From contig NW_003153258.1 in NCBI RefSeq assembly GCF_000003605.2, forward strand, positions 1,082 through 29,030: a stretch of DNA of 27,949 nucleotides. Reading direction: 5' to 3'. Under the pieces are notes generated by a model. The model saw only the letters and a list, made by a program, of their open reading frames with translations. It made no database searches and was not told the DNA's origin. Source of the stretch: Saccoglossus kowalevskii (taxonomy: Eukaryota > Hemichordata > Enteropneusta > Harrimaniidae). The position numbers were made by a program, and so were the translations under genes. Below, in pieces: positions 24,063-27,949 of this stretch (positions are counted from its first letter, which is position 1; each line of letters starts with the position of its first letter).

Positions 24063-24744
24063 CGCTCGGACAACAACGGCAGCTTCAGTAATGGTCGGCG
24101 CAAATCATACATACAGCACCCCCAGCGTCATAACAGAGTAACGAAAATATCCATGCATTTTTATTTCTCGCTTTTTGATTTTCCGCGGATTACGTTTTCA
24201 CAAAGGTCCGGAAATTCTGCCTAGGTCGCATATATAAACATTTGTTACGATTTCTAGGTTTCTAGGTTATGGGGAAAAGTTGAATTATATGGTTGTATTG
24301 GTAAATTAGAATATTGTTTTTGTCCGATTATTCACATGTGTTATATTGCGATTAAGACAAAGCTATTATCTAGTATTATGTTCATGTTGTGGAGTTAATT
24401 CAGTTTTGACTAATGTTACGTACTTGCTGATTTAACAAGGTACAATATTGTCAAGTAGTTTAAAACTTAAGCTGTGTGAAAGTGTTCTCTGCCATCTGTA
24501 CTTATCCATTTAATTTTTAGGTTGTAATAAAATGTCTCTTCATAATGTTATTATTATTATTTATATTTATTCACTGTACCTGTGAATGGCCTCGATATTA
24601 ACCAGTTAAATACAAAAGAATAACTATAAACATGTAAACATATAGAAATAAAATAAATGTATGGAAAAATGTGCCAATATTGCACCAACATTGGAGGTGG
24701 GGAATAAAACTTATTCAAATGGTTTTGATAGTTCTACTGTAAAC

Positions 24745-24864
24745 ATTCAGCTTTTCTGTTCTAACTAAAGTATTCAATTTTATTTGAATATCATATCATA
24801 TCATATCATTCAGCTTTTCTGTTTTAACTAAAGTATTCAATTTTATTTGAATAACATATCAATG
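24745..24864. repeat. 63-bp tandem duplication
   Basis: The block starting attcagcttttctgtt and running through aactaaagtattcaatttta to tttgaata occurs at 24745 and again at 24808, with a single obvious substitution. A short (atatc)n run lies between the copies. Confidence 0.9.
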
Positions 24865-24901
24865 TTAATGTGCAATACAGAATTTATTGTAGGTATGTAG
24901 T

Positions 24902-24992
24902 GTACATGTGATTGACGTAACTGTGTATGTAATCTTATAACTTATGGCGTGATGTGATAAAATGTGATTACCATCAATGATTGTATGGATCC
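24902..24992 (+). repeat. Two-copy dispersed repeat, copy A
   Basis: Begins gtacatgtgattgacgtaac and ends with gtgattaccatcaatgattg and a few more bases. It matches 25651-25744 with scattered substitutions. Confidence 0.8.
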
Positions 24993-25160
24993 GTGCCCCC
25001 TTACACCCGTCTCTATTTGCGCTAAACGACAAGTAAATAAACGTATCAACCGAAAACAGAGAAATTAACAATGATTTGTACTGAATGTATACTATGCAAA
25101 TTAGAATTCAAAAATACCTTATGAAATGAAGTTTAATGACAATAATTCTCATACATCAGT

Positions 25161-25341
25161 CGCGATCACAAGGTGTGCCACTGTAGCATTTTACGAATGA
25201 CTCTAAAAAATTCGGATGGATACTCAGTATGATCGTTCTTAAAGTGTATTTGATTTAACAGAAGTGAATTATCGACGCGATTTCATCTTCACTACAATGA
25301 CCACATACACAAAAAATATTCATACAACCGTCTTTGCTGAT
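25161..25341 (+). repeat. Dispersed repeat family, copy 3
   Basis: Begins cgcgatcacaaggtgtgcc and contains ctgtagcattttacgaatga, gatcgtt, gtgtatttgatttaacag, cgatttcatctt, tgaccacata and then acaaccgtctttgctgat. It seems the most complete copy; its core and distal parts are nearly adjacent. Confidence 0.85.
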
Positions 25342-25650
25342 TATACATATGTATTAAGTGTAGGTAAGCCTAATTCTTTGGGCACTTGAGCAATAATTGA
25401 TGTAGGTTGTAACAGTAGTATACGTTCACGAAGATTGTTTTAGGGAATGATATCAACAATTGTTAGAACAATGTATAATCTTGCATGCTGTCCGATGTAT
25501 TTGATAGAGTGGGTATATATGTCTCAATTGATTGACGGTGTATTCAAATTGACAGTCTGGACAGCTGCGTCACAATGATTTTATCAACGATTTGTCTGTG
25601 TCATGATTAATACAAACGTCTTTTGTATTGTTATTACCTAGTCATTCAGA

Positions 25651-25744
25651 GTACATGTGATTGATGTGACTGTGTGTGTACGGAGCACGCTTGCAACTTA
25701 TGACATGATTTGATATGATGTGATTACCATCAATGTTTGTATCC
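25651..25744 (+). repeat. Two-copy dispersed repeat, copy B
   Basis: Begins gtacatgtgattgatgtgac and ends near gtgattaccatcaatgtttg. It is a direct-orientation partner of 24902-24992, about 750 bases downstream. Confidence 0.8.
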
Positions 25745-26014
25745 AATCAGAGTTCTTTACATTGATAGTTATAGCGGGCGATCATAAACCCCTTTTGTAT
25801 TTTTTTTTATAAAATGCGTTGAGAGGCATCAATCCAAAAAGAAATATATAAAAATATGTGTACAGGGGGAGATAAATTGAACGGTAGGTGCATTTGTTAC
25901 GGTGACAATTAAGTTATTTAACATTCTAACTAGTTGTCAGATTGCCTAATACATTGATTTATACGGCACACTGGTTGTATCAATGATAATTCCCAACATT
26001 GACATGTAATCGGA

Positions 26015-26036
26015 TTAGGGTTAGGTTAGGGTTAGG
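26015..26036 (+). repeat. Interstitial TTAGGG-like run
   Basis: Two full TTAGGG units alternate with two TTAGG units. It matches the telomere repeat used by most animals outside insects and nematodes, but the tract is very short. Confidence 0.7.
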
Positions 26037-27421
26037 TGTGCGTCAGATAAGAGGCTAGGACATTGACATAGATTATGTATGAAAATGTATACGATTTACG
26101 CAATGATGAGAAGTGTGAAACTCTCAATAATAAGTTATTATGAGTTCGGGTCAAATAAAGCAAGCCTGTGTGATTTTGTATTATATTGGACATAATTTAT
26201 AATACATTGCTTTCTTTAATCAAGATGTAAAATAAAACACACGTTAGCATACGTTATCTGGGGGTAGATAAGGACAAAGCATTCCTTTCATTTACTATCT
26301 TTTAATTTTATCACGACTGTTTTTCGTGATACTTGTACGAAAATAATGTTTTAAACATAAATAGTGTAATGAAAAGAATTTTAGCTGATTTAGATATCAT
26401 AATTGAGTTATGTCCAGCTGACCAGATTTCGCTGAAATTCATATTTTATCAAAATTGAAATGCGACATCAGTGTGGTTAGTAATTGTTATGACGAATATC
26501 TTGATTAGCATAAATACAGTTTATTTTGGTTCATTTTTAAGAAGCGAAACCTGATAAAATTAGAAAGTTGGATATCAAATATTATATATAAACACGTTTG
26601 TAAACACCATATTCAGGCAAGCGATTATTAACCCTTAACTGGCATGAAACGCTGAACTGACCCCTATATGTATATTAGTCTTGTTAATCTGGTTTATTTA
26701 AACTCAAATTAACTTCAATACTAATTAATACCAGTCAATATAAATACCAGTAATGACTAACTTCACACCCTGTTAAACTGTTGTCAATATCACTAAAGAC
26801 AAGAATTGTTCTTGACTGGTAGAAAACCGGAATCTGGGCTTAGTTATTGAAGTGTTTTGACCACAGGATTTAAGTGTAAATAAGTAATAATATTGAAGAT
26901 ATTTGTTCCTGGAATGTTCTCAAGCAGGACAACTTGTAACTGAAAATAAAATCCAGCATTAAATTCTGAATTGCAAATAGAGCATAGTCTTAAATTCTAA
27001 TCTGTTAATTCTTGCATGTCTAACCTTTTCTGTTGCCAAATGTGTAGTTTGAATATCCCAAACAGGCGTAAGCCCGCATCCGGGTGTATGCACTATTCTG
27101 AAATATCTGAAACAGATATTCTAACATTGGCGCAGTTAAATAACATTAATTATTAAAATATAAAATATATGTGACTATAGCTGAAACAAAAATTCAAGAA
27201 TATGCAGGAAAAAGGCACAAACAAAAGACAATATTTGGTTCAGTTCCAGTATCAGTCACACACGCTTATTTATATTGGTGACACTATGGTAACTTATTTA
27301 ACATATATTTAAAAACGTAGTATTTTCAAAGAAACCACATTCTGAATTCAAGCAGTCTAACAATAATAAAATAAATCAAATGTTCAATACAATCAGTCTG
27401 CCTTCACTTCTCTTTTTATAG
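26037..27421 (+). other. Distal intron sequence
   Basis: AT-rich with no recognised repeat or exon until 27422. The last bases before the candidate exon form a pyrimidine-rich stretch (ccttcacttctctttttatag) ending in the acceptor ag at 27420-27421. Confidence 0.5.
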
Positions 27422-27475
27422 ACTGGCATCACGGCCGCTTTCCTAAAGTAGAAGTTGAAGTGCCTCCGAGCAAAG
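27422..27475 (+). CDS. Candidate 54-nt internal exon of Xlox
   Basis: A pyrimidine tract and ag acceptor (27420-27421) precede it and a gtatgg donor (27476) follows. Exon 1 ends in phase 1. Joining its last G to this segment gives codon GAC and then the open reading WHHGRFPKVEVEVPPSK, ending again one base into a codon. It is therefore a phase 1-1 exon that adds 18 residues and can be skipped without breaking frame. GC is about 52%, against an AT-rich surround, and the codons look protein-like. If the donor were ignored, the frame would run on to TAG at 27583-27585 through AT-rich, less protein-like sequence. The known vertebrate Pdx1 has no exon here, and I do not recognise the peptide, so it might belong to another gene or be chance. 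Placement in Xlox is inference from phase, strand and position. Confidence 0.5.
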
Positions 27476-27949
27476 GTATGGAGATATCATACACCAATCC
27501 TCTTATTTGGAATCACCCTTGGTATTCGGGATTCATTACTGTCACTTTAATTGGAATCTGTGTCCACTTATGTAATTATTCATAGCATCGTGTCCTTTTT
27601 AAATACTGTCACTTCTTGTGCTCTGTTCTCCTTTTATCAATATCTCATTTGAAATATCATATTAACGTATTATGTCTATATTGAAATACCATGGTTTCTG
27701 CAAATGGGTCATGGAAAGCAATGGAAACATGTGTTCTGAATAAACTGTGCACCATTTGTCTGCAAGAACATAGATTAGTTGTTTGAATGTGTTGTCTATC
27801 TTTGAAAGTCAAACGTTATTGGCACACAACAGAAACTTGACCTTGACATCGGTAATTGATTACAATAATGACAACAATAATTGCCTATCAGTCTTGAATA
27901 CAACTAGTGTCAGTGAGCACATAGGTGATTCAAGTCAACAGCTGACAAA
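27476..27949 (+). other. Downstream intron sequence to window end
   Basis: Begins with the gtatgg donor-like sequence. No homeobox exon is present up to the window end, so if the gene is intact the homeodomain exon lies further downstream. Confidence 0.45.

Noticed and set aside
27476..27585. Continuation of the candidate exon frame to TAG at 27583
   Set aside because: The sequence becomes AT-rich and less protein-like right after the gtatgg donor; spliced exon is the better reading.
1..27949. CRISPR array, bacterial operon or prophage content
   Set aside because: The tandem repeats lack unique spacers, there are no dense bacterial-type genes, and the Xlox exon with a splice donor shows an animal genome.

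Overview
This is AT-rich animal nuclear DNA with long gene-poor stretches, minisatellites and dispersed repeats. The one gene recognised with confidence is the first coding exon of a ParaHox Xlox/Pdx-family homeobox gene on the + strand (10894-11335). It carries the family's SPPACIY motif and an FPWMK hexapeptide with its KSHAHTWKAQWP extension, and it ends at a clean gtaag donor. Xlox is kept in lophotrochozoans, echinoderms and chordates. Together with the AT-rich, repeat-laden background, this suggests a lophotrochozoan, perhaps a mollusc, but the phylum cannot be fixed from this window.

Layout. 1-1882: a tandem array of 32-bp units with higher-order structure, cut by the window edge. 1883-9670: mostly non-coding DNA with a few doubtful open frames. 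9671-9921: a short protein-like stretch that looks like a frame-shifted exon or gene fragment. 9925-10893: upstream flank of the Xlox gene, with a possible core promoter just before the ATG. 10894-11335: Xlox exon 1. 11336-27421: a very long intron holding a 39/40-bp minisatellite (15225-16775), a ~140-bp tandem array (17380-18175), a possible inverted-repeat element (20513-21232), and a patchwork of three-copy and two-copy repeats (22.5-25.75 kb).

27422-27475: a candidate 54-nt exon with acceptor and donor, open in the frame that exon 1 requires and phase 1 at both ends. It would add 18 residues between the hexapeptide region and the homeodomain, and it can be included or skipped without changing frame. 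No homeobox was seen on either strand, so the DNA-binding exon should lie downstream of the window.

Most long open frames here are by-products of the minisatellites or shadows of Xlox exon 1. Assignments rest on reading the sequence by eye; no database or alignment was run.
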